64,000 nucleotides of DNA from Paraspadella gotoi (Eukaryota > Chaetognatha): NCBI GenBank assembly GCA_051294375.1, contig CM119267.1, positions 14,935,694-14,999,693 of the forward strand, in the 5' to 3' direction. Both the position numbers and the translations under genes were made by a program. Under the pieces are notes generated by a model. That model made no database searches. It was given only the letters and a program-made list of their open reading frames with translations, and was not told the origin of the DNA. Below, piece after piece: positions 1 through 17,738 of this stretch; within the stretch, counting starts at the first letter, position 1; the number at the start of each line of letters is the position of its first letter.

Positions 1-97
1 TAAACGCAGTAAAAATCGTAAACCTGTCACGAAATAATAATAAAAAAATCGAAACGAAAAGTGACGAAAAGTTAGCTCACGAGGGGGCGGGGCAACG

Positions 98-6793
<6,696 letters not shown>

Positions 6794-6926
6794 TAGTTTT
6801 GCTGTTGAATTATTGTGATAATTTATTTGTATATAATACGTGATAATATTTGTTTTATTTTATCATCTTTTTATTTTTTTATCTTTTTACATGTACATTG
6901 AGGGAGCACATTAATTAATTTTGTAA

Positions 6927-6932
6927 AATAAA
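6927..6932 (+). terminator. Poly(A) signal AATAAA of the membrane-protein gene
   Basis: AATAAA lies about 134 bp after the TGA at 6791-6793, in an AT-rich 3' UTR. Confidence 0.6.
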
Positions 6933-7446
6933 AAAATTGTATGCGTATTTTCAAGAATTACTGATCAGAAATTTTAGTCAACTAGCAACTAAATTCTGTA
7001 TATTTTCCGGCGCTAAAAAGGAATGGCTAATTTTTGCAGTTTGTATTTGCCTTCATTAAATTTATAGGTCAAGGAAAAACGAAAGATCGAATCTTGAAAA
7101 TGGCACCATTTCTTATGGCGCCATCTACAGGAAGTGAAATCTTTTCCAAATTCGGTTTTTTCTCTCAAAATTTGTTGCGTAATTTATGTTTGAATCATAA
7201 AAATTTATTCAAATTGATTGTTGTCATTTTATGTCAGTAATGAAGCTGACATTCGAAATTTCGTCACAGTTTTTACGTTGTTCTTTTGTTTAATGTAAAT
7301 AGTGAAATAACTTTTCCGAGTTAAAGGGTTTAACCGTAAAAGTCGTCTACCTTCTGGGAAAATAAAAAAAGAGTGAAAAAAGTAAAAACTTGAGTTTGTT
7401 TTTTGACAACAAAATTTCGATCTTAGGGACCAGATTCTTTTTTTAG

Positions 7447-7602
7447 AAGTTCCAGGCGGAGTGCGAAGATGATGACGATGATAGTGACGATGACGAAGAA
7501 TATGACGATGATGATGAATGTGACGATGATAACGATATTTTAGATTATGACTCGATGATGACTGAAGAATTGACGATAGATTTTTCTGGAAATAGATATT
7601 AA
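7447..7602 (+). CDS. Candidate terminal exon encoding an Asp/Glu-rich tail
   Basis: An acceptor-like pyrimidine run and AG (7445-7446) precede 52 codons ending in TAA at 7600-7602. The peptide begins KFQAEC, runs through about 20 Asp/Glu residues and ends TIDFSGNRY. No ATG-initiated exon is visible just upstream, so its parent gene is unknown. It could be an alternative last exon of the membrane-protein gene (exon 10 ends in phase 0, which would fit) or chance coding from GAT/GAC triplets. The rest of 6800-7900 shows no other coding signal. Confidence 0.3.
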   Translation, partial: KFQAECEDDDDDSDDDEEYDDDDECDDDNDILDYDSMMTEELTIDFSGNRY

Positions 7603-7953
7603 TCTATGTTTCGTTAAATTTGAATTTAACCATGAAAACGATATCAGGCGCGCCATGAGACAAGATCACCGGCGCCACCTCCTTTCCCACAACAACAACG
7701 ACAACAAGACGAGACAGGACTGGCCTCAATATTCTTGGCGTGGTCTCCCGGAAGATTTTTTTTTCTCTGACCGGTCGCACCGATTCCAAAGTCGGAAAGA
7801 AAAAAAAAATCGTTGGCGGACTGGGTTCGGTAGTCCTTCTGTTTGTTTCACACTTTTTTCTTTGACTCTGACATTTGATATCATGATTTTTTACCTTCCG
7901 TTTGGAGAGGCGGACGTCGTCGTCATCGTTGTCGTCGTCGTCCTCGAGAAAAG

Positions 7954-7960
7954 TATAAAA
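7954..7960 (+). promoter_or_regulatory. TATA box of the His-rich precursor gene
   Basis: TATAAAA, 128 bp before the ATG at 8088. Transcription would start near 7985. A (GTC)n stretch lies immediately upstream and an A-run of about 20 bases lies in the predicted 5' UTR. Confidence 0.65.
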
Positions 7961-8087
7961 AGGGAGGTTGTATTGAGATGCGACATCAGAAAAGCAAGAG
8001 TCTCTTTCCATCGACGAAATAAAAGAGAAAATAATTCCATTTCCAAAAAAAAAAAAAAAAAAAAAACAAAAAACAAAAACATCGAGA

Positions 8088-8276
8088 ATGAATCGGATTT
8101 TGTTTTGCGCCGTGTTCGTGGCGGCGGCGGCGCTGACGTCGGCGGCGCCAAGAATTTCTAGGTAAGTTAAACGTGTTCTGACCGATCTCAGATCTCAGAT
8201 CTCAGATCTCAGATCTCAGATCTCAGATCTCTTTGTAGTTAACTCTCTTTTCTCTTTCACTTGTTCTTTTTTTTAT

Positions 8277-8346
<70 letters not shown>

Positions 8347-11300
8347 CTTTGGTTTAAAAAACTCGGCGTAAAGCATCTACTCCTATTTTCAATATCAATA
8401 TCAATATCTCTCTAACACACAGCGACATCGCGGCGCGGGCGACCGACTTGGCCACGTCCGTGATCCACTTGACGGAGTCGGCGACGCGGAATCCGTCGGT
8501 GGAGCAGTTCGACGCGGCCATGAACGACCTCGTCAAGAAATACATCGACTTCGAACAGATCGTCGCCAAAAAGTGATTTTAACGTTTGATTTGTACATTC
8601 AATGATTGAGTTTGAATGAACATTTAAATAGTTTATGTCCTAATTGGTGAAAAAATGGAAAAAACTGGAAAAAATGGAGAAAAAAAAGTTAATTAAATGG
8701 ATTTATTGATGGATTGACCGGTACGTTTTATTGACTTTTCGCTTTTTAACTTCTTAGATACATAGATTGAGTTATGGAATGATGAATCGCTAAATTGTTT
8801 CGTTTTCAACTCGGGCCTTTTTTTTTCGATCCTCTCCGCAAGATACGTCGACCTGACGGGCGAGAAGTCGGACTCTGACGAGGCCTTCAAGGCCTACTAC
8901 GAATCCGTGGACAAGCTGTGGCACTCGGCGCTCGGGGACAAAGAGGGCGCTGACGTCTCGGTGGCGGAATTGGCGGAGGCGGCCAAATACATCGCCGAGA
9001 AGATGGTCGGACTCATTCCCTCGTTGAAGGAAAACGCGGAACACCTCGATCAACTCTTGGCCCACGGCGAGGTGAGCCGCTTGAAGGGAGGTTTCTCAAT
9101 CACTCGCTCATAAAGGGCTTTTCTCCTTTTTCTCTATATTCTTACTTCTGTTCTTGTAAAATCGTTCATTTCTTCGCTCGTTCGTCCGTTTGTTCGTTTA
9201 ATCCTTTAAAAGTTTATATGGTAGACGGCGAGAGACAAAATAATAACCTTCTGTACATAATCTATCTTAATTCTCATTACATTCATTCAGCGGATCACGC
9301 AAATTTTACTTAACTATACGTTAGCAAATATAGCACGCTCAAATATTCGCATAGAATTTATAGAGAAATACTATATCAGTAGTACGTTAGCATTTAGTAA
9401 TAGAATTTAATTCTCTTGCCGCTTGAATAAAACATTTTACGGGATATCATCCGGCAGAGTATATCAAATGAGCATGTTAGCCGAAGATATATAGTTTTTA
9501 GTGTATCCGGCAACTTTGATCGATTTCTTTTTTACATTCCGCAGAATTAAATTTCTACGAATTAGCATTTAAAATACTCATTTCGTTTTACTCATAAACA
9601 TATTTTTAAAAAAAAGACAAAAAATTCGTTCATCGTTGCCTTCGTAGATATAAATAGATTAAAGATAATTCTCTATGTATACATCGCTTCTTTTCCCACT
9701 CATTTCGTGATAATTATTCGTGAATCACAAGGTGATGTTTATCATCGCCGACGACGCTCACCACGTCGTCCATCCTTCACACGGAGCCAACAACGATGAC
9801 GACGACGACGACGATCACGAAGAGGCGCCGACGTCACGCGGACATCTTTTGGGCCACGCGCGGGCGTCACGGACACCATCACCACGGACACCACGGTCAT
9901 CATCACGGTGGTCACCACCACGGACATCATCACGGACACCATCACAACAACATCTTCTGGCCGCCCGTCACCACGGACATCACGGACATCACCATCATCA
10001 TCACGGACACCACGGACATCACGGACACCATCACAACAACGTTTTTTGGGCCGCTCACGGCATCACGGCCATCACGGCCATCACGGCATCACTGGGGCCG
10101 CTGATTGATTGATGCTTTTTCCGCTTTTTTTTAGTCGAATGGATTTATTAGTAATTTAGTGCCTTTATTGTTAATTGCTTGTACGTATATATATATATGT
10201 TCCTTGCCAAACAGATTTGCTTGTTCCGAGAGCTATCACCTGTGTTTGATCCTGATCCGCACGTAACCGCATTTACAATTTAGTATTGTAAAGCAAGAAC
10301 AAATAATTTCAAGCCGCCGTTGATGCGTCATAACTTAATTTTTCTAAATGTTTTCAATAAAACAAAACAAAAAATTAAGTTACAATATTTTGATTACACT
10401 TGAGTTATATCTAAGTAGTCATAGAATCTAAATATTTAAATTTTAAGACAAATCATCTAAAATATGAGGTAATCTTTAACCTTTGTACACTTCCCTAATT
10501 TCTTTGTTCTTCGAAAGGTGATATTTATCATCGCCGACGATGCTCACCGCATCCTTCACCCGGAAAGAAATCACAACGACGACGACGACCAAAACGACAA
10601 CGACCACAAACGGTCGAGGCGTTGGGCCCATCACGGGCACCCCCAGGGCCACTGGCCTTACAACATCTTCTGGGCCGAGCATCAGTGGGGCCCCTACGGG
10701 CATCACTGGACCGGTCATCCCCATCACCATCACTGGGGCCATCACGGTCACCACGAATGGGGTCACGGGCATCACGGGCATCATGAGCATCATCATGGCC
10801 ATCATCATGGACACCATGGACACAACGACATTTTCTGGGCCGCTCACCATTGATCGGAGATTTTCTTTTTCCTTTTTTTTTAGCAGAATCTACTATGGGC
10901 CTATCCTTTAAAATAGTTGACTTTTTTTCCTTATCTTAAAATAAAACATTTTAAAGACTCTTCTTCAATGATTTTGTTATCATTTCCGAAAGGAATTCAG
11001 TTTTTTCTCGCTTTTTAAACTCCCATTTCTATATTAAAGATCCTTATTTGTGACCGAGAATTCGTGTGGCATTTATTAACAGTTAATCCAAAGATTGAAC
11101 GGATTTAGAATTTCCGAATGGAAAACTGACATGTGATATTTTTTTAAAAAACCTCCGCTTTGAGTGATTCGCTTCTTGCGCTTGACCTTCCGACCAGCTT
11201 CTCACTTTTTTTAAACAAGGAAAGAACTAAACTAAGCTAAACTAAACTAAACTAAACTAAACTAAACTAAACTAAACTAAACTAAACTAAACTAAACTAA

Positions 11301-11804
11301 ACTAAACTAAACTAAACTAAACTAAACAACCAAGAAATCATTTTTTCTATTCCATACAAACAATAAATTTCTAAACATTTTCGTCGCAACAAGGTGGCGT
11401 TCATCCTCGCCGACGACGCCCATCGTCTCTTCCACGAAGACGACGACGACTACGACGACGACGACGAAGTCACGAGGCGCGGGAAGCGTTGGGCGGGACA
11501 CGATCATCATCATCGTCACCATCATCGTCACGAAGGATGGCCGTACAACATCTTCTGGGCCGAGCATCAATGGGGTCCGTACGGTCGTTACTGGACGGGG
11601 CACCGACATCACGGACGTCATTATCATCATCACGGACGTCATAATCATCACCATCACGATCACCATGATCATCATAGTCATCATTACGATCACCGTCATC
11701 ATAATGATCATCATAGTCACGATTACGGTCATCATCACGGTCATCATCATGATCATCATCATCACGGACATCATTATTCCCATCATGGTTTTCACAATTA
11801 CTAG
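8088..11804 (+). CDS. Secreted precursor with three alternative His-rich terminal exons
   Basis: Common exons: 8088-8161, 8423-8572, 8843-9071 (453 bp, 151 codons, phases match). They encode a signal peptide (MNRILFC...LTSAAP) and a helical, Ala/Glu/Asp-rich domain. One segment, GDKEGADVSVAE (about residues 113-124), resembles an EF-hand loop but lacks the first Asp and the central Gly. The third exon ends in phase 0, and three downstream acceptors (9732, 10518, 11394) open exons beginning V-x-F-I-[IL]-ADDAH. The products would be about 277, 262 and 287 residues. In each, an Asp run is followed by a basic site and a His-rich tail. Inferred: a secreted proprotein releasing His-rich, probably metal-binding or antimicrobial, peptides. 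I recognise no named family. The alternative reading, leftovers of tandem whole-gene duplication, is less likely because no extra 5' exons lie between the copies. Confidence 0.82.
8184..8232. repeat. Heptamer array (GATCTCA)n in intron 1 of the His-rich gene
   Basis: About seven perfect 7-bp units right after the donor of the first coding exon. Confidence 0.95.
8288..8344. repeat. (CT)n tract
   Basis: Perfect dinucleotide run in the same intron. Confidence 0.95.
9732..10112 (+). CDS. Terminal exon A, His-rich, reading frame disrupted
   Basis: The acceptor AG at 9730-9731 is followed by VMFIIADDAHHVVHP and a seven-Asp run. In the annexed frame (open to TGA at 10110-10112) the first His block reads as Ser/Arg/Pro. 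The His-rich sequence with KRRRR, ADIFWA and NNIFW is in the next frame (about 9830-9965). The frame then returns for a second His block with NNVFWAAH, and the last GHHGHH repeats shift again. Either three small indels are assembly errors or the exon is decaying. Neither reading meets an early stop. Confidence 0.7.
   Translation: MMFIIADDAHHVVHPSHGANNDDDDDDDHEEAPTSRGHLLGHARASRTPSPRTPRSSSRWSPPRTSSRTPSQQHLLAARHHGHHGHHHHHHGHHGHHGHHHNNVFWAAHGITAITAITASLGPLID
10356..10361 (+). terminator. Poly(A) signal after terminal exon A
   Basis: AATAAA about 245 bp past the exon A stop. This supports exon A being a true last exon. Confidence 0.45.
10518..10853 (+). CDS. Terminal exon B, His-rich tail
   Basis: The acceptor ends at 10517. 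111 codons plus TGA, clean frame. Order: VIFIIADDAHRILHP; an Asp/Asn run; a basic site KRSRR before Trp, matching furin R-x-[KR]-R; WPYNIFWAEHQWGPYG; then HHG/HHW repeats; and a second NDIFWAAHH at the very C-terminus. About one residue in three is His. Confidence 0.82.
   Translation: MIFIIADDAHRILHPERNHNDDDDQNDNDHKRSRRWAHHGHPQGHWPYNIFWAEHQWGPYGHHWTGHPHHHHWGHHGHHEWGHGHHGHHEHHHGHHHGHHGHNDIFWAAHH
10940..10945 (+). terminator. Poly(A) signal after terminal exon B
   Basis: AATAAA 87 bp past the exon B stop. I find no equally clear signal close after exon C. Confidence 0.55.
11223..11327. repeat. Pentamer array (CTAAA)n between exons B and C
   Basis: About twenty 5-bp units, nearly perfect, about 65 bp before the acceptor of exon C. 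Confidence 0.95.
11394..11804 (+). CDS. Terminal exon C, His-rich tail
   Basis: The acceptor ends at 11393. 136 codons plus TAG, clean frame. Order: VAFILADDAHRLFH; an Asp/Tyr run; a basic site RRGKR before Trp; His-Arg repeats; WPYNIFWAEHQWGPYG, identical to exon B; then a long HHDHH/HHGHH tail ending HGFHNY. Codons alternate CAT/CAC, so the repeat is not a simple DNA microsatellite. Confidence 0.82.
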   Translation: MAFILADDAHRLFHEDDDDYDDDDEVTRRGKRWAGHDHHHRHHHRHEGWPYNIFWAEHQWGPYGRYWTGHRHHGRHYHHHGRHNHHHHDHHDHHSHHYDHRHHNDHHSHDYGHHHGHHHDHHHHGHHYSHHGFHNY

Positions 11805-12499
11805 AACAAGGATGAACGATTTGAGAAAAGTAGCATGCCTTGACATCGTTTTGTTCAATCGTATGTTTTTTTTCTTTGATATCAATACAAACTTACAAAA
11901 AAAAATATTGAACATTGATAAACTTTTACTTTTGTAACTATAGTTATATTTTTATGAAATATGTATAAGAGGGCGACTATAAATTGAGCAACGAAGCGGA
12001 TAAAAATACAGTTAAGTAACTATTTAAATGTGTGATATTAAATCACTGGGATACATTTTTAAAAATTTTGGTTTATCGTATATCTGTGGATGTCGGACCA
12101 GAGAGATATTTCTGACTACATATCGCTTTTTCTTCATTCTCGAATTTCACAACATCGTTTCTACGAATCCCTTATTCTTTATATTTACAATAATTTTGTT
12201 TCGATCTTTCTGTTATTTTTAACGATTCAAGTCAACGACCGACGAGTTTACATCCGGTTCTCTCTCTCCAATCCTACATTAGTTTTACTTTTTCCCCCCT
12301 TTCAAAGAATACATTATTTTCCGCCGACTCACGGTGCCCCCCCCCCAAAAAAAAAACTCGGGAGGGATTAATTATTCGGGAAAGAGAAGCGAAGAAAATC
12401 GCTGCTGATCGCGAAGTGCAACTTGAAAAATGACTCGAAGAACTCAAAACTTCCAAGCCAAAGATTACAGCTAAGAATGTCAGAATAGAGAGAGAGGAT

Positions 12500-12598
<99 letters not shown>

Positions 12599-13051
12599 AT
12601 AGGAGAAAGAAACGACGAGGACGACGACGACGACGATGATAAAGATGATGAAGATGACGATCTTCATCGAAGCTCTATTTTTGCCGTGGGTGGGAAAGAG
12701 AATGCGATGGCCAAGGGAAAACAAAGAATCAATGAATCTTTTCAACTCATCAACGCAAACGAAAAGCAGATAATTGAAATTTAAAATAAGGAAGTTAAAA
12801 ATGAGGGAATTTCAATTTCTGCTCATCGTAATAGCTGATCCATGCTAAAAACGACCTGCCCTCTTGTCGTGCTCTAAACGCGTTTCTACTTTCGATCTCT
12901 CGACGAAAAATAGAAGTTGTGGCCGTCGATCGATGTTGTTCGTTCGGCCGAGTCTAAACTCGCACGAAATCGATTTTTGGACATAAATGCGTTATTTTTT
13001 TTATTTTTTACCAATCGTTCGCCCCTTTCAAAAATTCTAGAGATTACATCA

Positions 13052-13127
<76 letters not shown>

Positions 13128-13247
13128 TCTCTCTCGTTCTCATTTCATTCCTTTGGACTATTTCCAGAAGAAAAAAAGTGCGAAAGAAATTCTCGCGAGA
13201 AAAATAAGAAAATTCTTTCCCTATCTCTCTCAGATTCTCTCTTTCGG

Positions 13248-13334
<87 letters not shown>

Positions 13335-13689
13335 TTCTTCTCTCTTTCTCTGTGTTTTCCTCAGTGTAATTACAGAGTCGAAAACAAGCTCGGCTTGTAT
13401 ACAGAAAGAAAAAAAAGATTTTTCTCAAAACCGGGAAAACCCCGAGTTATGAGTGAGATTTAGCTTTGTGGATTTTTTACGATTTTTTTTTTGTTACCAA
13501 AAAATGAGCCACCCAAAGAAATTGGAGCGAGTCACGTGATTTCAGGCCATTTTCGTTTTTCTTCAAGGATTTCAATTCACACCACAAACGCACACAAACA
13601 AAAACCAATCGATCAAATTTTAAGATATCGATGAAAACCCCAACTACGAGGAATACGAGGAACTCTGAAAATTATTTCGATCCCCCAAA
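11805..13689. other. Intergenic, microsatellite-rich; no gene seen
   Basis: Holds the 3' side of the His-rich gene, then (GA)n at 12504-12596, a short (GAC)n patch near 12612-12640, and (CT)n tracts at about 13053-13133 and 13250-13334. Ser-Leu or Arg-Glu open frames here are only translations of these repeats. Confidence 0.7.
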
Positions 13690-13736
13690 ATGCTACAAAG
13701 AGTCGGAACGTTGACTGTATACATCGCGGAAAGAAG
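13690..13736 (+). CDS. Possible short first coding exon
   Basis: An ATG with 15 codons (MLQRVGTLTVYIAER) runs straight into a good donor, AAG|GTAAGC, at 13737. No matching downstream exon was found, so this is a weak call. Confidence 0.15.
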
Positions 13737-13739
13737 GTA

Positions 13740-16079
13740 AGCAAACCTAATCTTATTTATTTTTTATTTATAATATAGGAACCGTTCATTTTTCATAGTT
13801 GTAGAAAAAATAGGAGTTTATTATTTAATCGCATAATGTTAATAAAAAAGAATTTTATGTCCGTGAAAGTACTCTTTCAGACCCAAATAATGTGTTAAGC
13901 CGCGATAACTTCGATAAAAAAAAACTCCATAAGTCCTGAGTAAACATTTTTTTTATCGATTAAGAAAATATTTTTTCCCGGTTTGCTTTCTTAGAAAATG
14001 TCAAGGCGACCGATATGTATCACGTCGTAATCAAAATTTAGTAAAGATTACACGTTTTTGCATGTCTTAGCGAATTTAGTTCCGTCAATTCTTTTTTCTA
14101 AAATTTATTTTAATTTAAGGTTATATATATAGCTAACCAAAAACTGAATTTAATTGATAAAAATACCTTTTTTTGAAATTATTTCAAACGATATTCGAAG
14201 TTTTTTAACTTTTAGGGGGCATTGAGAACATCACCGCTCTAAAAACATAAGACTCGGAGAAACTCTTTCCTTTTCTGCCATCTGTCGGTTTTTCGAAAAA
14301 CAAATTGCAATGGAGGATGCTCCTTTGAGAATCTAGAAAACCAAAAGCTCTCAATCCTACTGTATCAACGAAAGAAAGGAGACGTGGTTTAAATAGGAGA
14401 AATTAGAGAAGTTTTATTAACATTAAACACACAATGTGATAACAAAAATTGAGGGAGATTATGCAGAATAAACAGACTGTAAACAATTACAATAAATAGA
14501 AATTGATGTTGATTTCGTGAAGGTAAGTTGAAGAGTGATCAAGTTCTCTCTCCCCTTTCCCTGCCTTCGGTTTCCTCTGGGAAACCTCCTCTCTGATTGG
14601 TCAATCAGAAGAAAAGACAGGAAAGCCAAGAAATGCAAACCATTTTGTCTATCATATCCATCTACAGGTCCATTTCCTGCGATGATATTATAACAGAAGA
14701 AGCCTCTTCACAAACCTCTTATTAACTTCGAAAATATACAATTATTTTTTAATTGTTTTTACTCTTTGACGAACGTTTATTCCATTCAACGCAAATCTTC
14801 TGTGAAAACGAGATATCACTAATTACCAACACTTTTGTTTTTTAACTTAACACATTCTTACTCAATTTGTCATCATCCTCAACCTCCCTAGACTGCCACC
14901 CGTCAACCGCCCTCATTTCTCCACCTCCCCCCTCATCCCAACTTCCCCATCGTTCCCCCCCCCTCACCCTCCCCGCCTTCGTGAGATTTCCCTTCCATCG
15001 ATTCTCAATCAGAATTTATTGTTTTTCATTAACCTACGTAAATCCGCGTTTCCTCCTCTCCTTCCTCGGAGATCTGTTTTCATTTTCTTCTTGTGTTTTT
15101 TGTTTTGTTTTTTGTTTTTTTTTATTTCTGTCGTCGAGATTCGAAGTTAAATTGAACTTAAGGAAGGGTCCGTACTTAGGAAGGAGTGTCTGCGGACTTT
15201 TGGTCCCGCCTGTCTTTTGTTCGCGTTTTTTTTCTTCCGCGGTCTGGTTTAAAACTAAAAATGGGTCGTTAATCGAAGCCATGTGTTTTATAAAAAAAAA
15301 GACTGTGTGAAAGCGAGAAAAAGCCCTAGGAAGATTAGTTGAACGTTTAATTTTAATCTGAGCTTTTATTTTTTTTTTTAAATTCAATAAACGTTTTGCA
15401 TCAGAAAAAAAAATTAACCAAGTTAAATTTTTTTCATGATTTTTTTTACCGGACTTACAGCGGATATCCCTGTCTGTACAGGTGAGTAGACTATTTTCAT
15501 ACAACTGATCCTGTGATCCATGACGCCTAAGCGTGAACGGATCTCCTCGCTTCGTGGATATCAGATCACATCGAATCACAATTATTCGAAATATTTTATT
15601 TTTTTCGAAATTTCCACCCGCAATATTCGGTGCAGGAAAATTATTTTACCCATGAGGGTTCGATTAGACAATAGTAAAAAAAATTGCTTGAATGCATTTT
15701 GATCTCTTTTAATTTAAAACATTTTATAAAGAATGTTCCCTGGATGAACCTCACTGTATTGTTTTGGCACCTGAAAAGCACCTAATTTGTTTAAATTATT
15801 GCACCACTTTATCAAATTTTCGTAATAAAAAAATAACATGCCGAGAAATGAATGCTTATAATAAAATTTTCAAGATTATTTGTATGTATAAATGATATAG
15901 TTAAACCCTATCACGGGGGGGATTTCTTGGAATTTAAATTTAAATTTCTCTCGGCGAATCGCTATTATATTTATAATATTAATAATTCCAGTTGGTACAT
16001 AAGTCGGTGAAATCGGAAAAATCGATGACGATCCACAAATGAGTCGCAAGGACTGTGAATTTATGAGAACGAAATGCAT

Positions 16080-16159
<80 letters not shown>

Positions 16160-16205
16160 AGGACCGAGATTGGTACCTAAAGACGCCATCTATATGTTTA
16201 ATTCT

Positions 16206-16256
<51 letters not shown>

Positions 16257-17400
16257 TCTCTCCTCTCTCTTCTCTCTCTCTCTTCTCTCTCTCTCCCTCC
16301 TCTCTCTCTCTCCCTTCCTCCTATCTCTCAGCCCAAGTATAGCTATTGTCGATCAAGTCGTACAATTGTTTCTCTTTGACCGGTGAAAAATACTCGACAC
16401 CTGTAGCCTGCGAAAGTAAATACAGCTCCCGAAAAAGATTGTCCGGGGATTAAGAAAGAGTAAAAAAAAAAGTTAACAAAACCGAAGAAGCTCAAGAAAG
16501 CCTTTGTTGTCGGGATTTGAAAGTAAGCCCGACTCTTTCGTGAAAAAAGAGAGAGATGCGTTTGTTGTCTTCAGTTTCTCGCGATTCAATTATAACCGGC
16601 GTTTTCTTTTTTCCGTGCCGTGTAGCACTGGTAGAGGCGTTGACAATGTCTGAAAACAATTACAGAATTGGAGACTGTACAAGTCCTTAATTTTTTACAA
16701 GTATTTTTATTGATTACAGTTTCAAATCAACAACGCGTATCAGAGTCCGAACGAGAACAAAACAGAACATTCCCAATTTTTTAAAAATTTTCTTCCTCCA
16801 AGAAATTAATTTTTTTCTTGTTGGGCTTCAAATATCAAATCTGCTCCAATTGAAGAAAAAAAAATGGAAAGAAAAAAAAAAGTCTAATACGTCCAATGAG
16901 GCCAAAGCCTTTCAACTTCTTTTCGATCCACACAACCTTTTTTTTCCTAAATTTTATATTTGGTTCTTTTGAAGGGTAGCCGTTTTTTTTAATATTTAAC
17001 ATAATAGTTCAACTTGGATTTTTCTTGGTACAGAAGTCTCGATATTCTGAGAAAAAACATTTAATCGCTGCAATTCAATCTTAGTAATGAGTTCTTCAAT
17101 GGGAAATGTTTAACTTCTCCCAACAATCGAGCCATCGAACAAGTTTATTACTTAACAACGAATGAATTCCAAACTTTAATCGTGAAATCTCAGCGCGAAT
17201 TGCTAGACAAATCGTCGGATGGCAACGACAAATAATCTCCTCTATTTTTTTTTTTCGTTTTCTTTCTTCCTTCGTTTTCTTTTTTCTCAAATCAAACGAA
17301 GACGATAAATTATGTTGAATAAATTTCCCCGCCTTCCCGAGCGCAATCATTTCTTGTTTCGTGAAAGGTCTTTTATCAAAGGACGCTGGCACGAAACACG
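13740..17400. other. AT-rich intergenic or intronic sequence; no gene seen
   Basis: Contains (CT)n tracts at about 16079-16157 and 16207-16320 and many poly(T) and poly(A) runs. No open frame shows protein-like composition or splice-supported continuity. Confidence 0.6.
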
Positions 17401-17738
17401 CCCTTTGTCACAGGAATCACCTTTTTAGGCTTTTATCACTAGGAAGACCTTCTGTCAGTGATTTCGCAAAATACGCCCTTTGTCACAGGAATCACCTTTT
17501 TAGGCTTTTATCACTAGGAAGACCTTCTGTCAGTGATTTCGCAAAATACGCCCTTTGTCACAGGAATCACCTTTTTAGGCTTTTATCACTAGGAAGACCT
17601 TCTGTCAGTGATTTCGCAAAATACGCCCTTTGTCACAGGAATCACCTTTTTAGGCTTTTATCACTAGGAAGACCTTCTGTCAGTGATTTCGCAAAATACG
17701 CCCTTTGTCACAGGAATCACCTTTTAGGCTTTTATCAC
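17401..17738. repeat. 75-bp minisatellite, 4.5 copies
   Basis: Four essentially identical 75-bp units start at 17401, 17476, 17551 and 17626, followed by a 38-bp partial unit at 17701. Because 75 is a multiple of three, one frame stays open, giving a 25-residue repeat (YALCHRNH...SVSDFAK). There is no splice or start support, so the open frame is treated as incidental. Confidence 0.95.

Noticed and set aside
11223-11327. Telomere-like array
   Set aside because: The unit is the pentamer CTAAA, not TTAGGG or a common variant, and it is short and internal.
14867-15310. 147-codon plus-strand frame with Pro/Ser and Phe-rich parts
   Set aside because: The composition follows C/T- and T-rich DNA, with no splice sites in agreement and no motif.
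17401-17738. CRISPR-like array of regular repeats
   Set aside because: The 75-bp units are wholly identical with no variable spacers, and the context is eukaryotic. It is a minisatellite.
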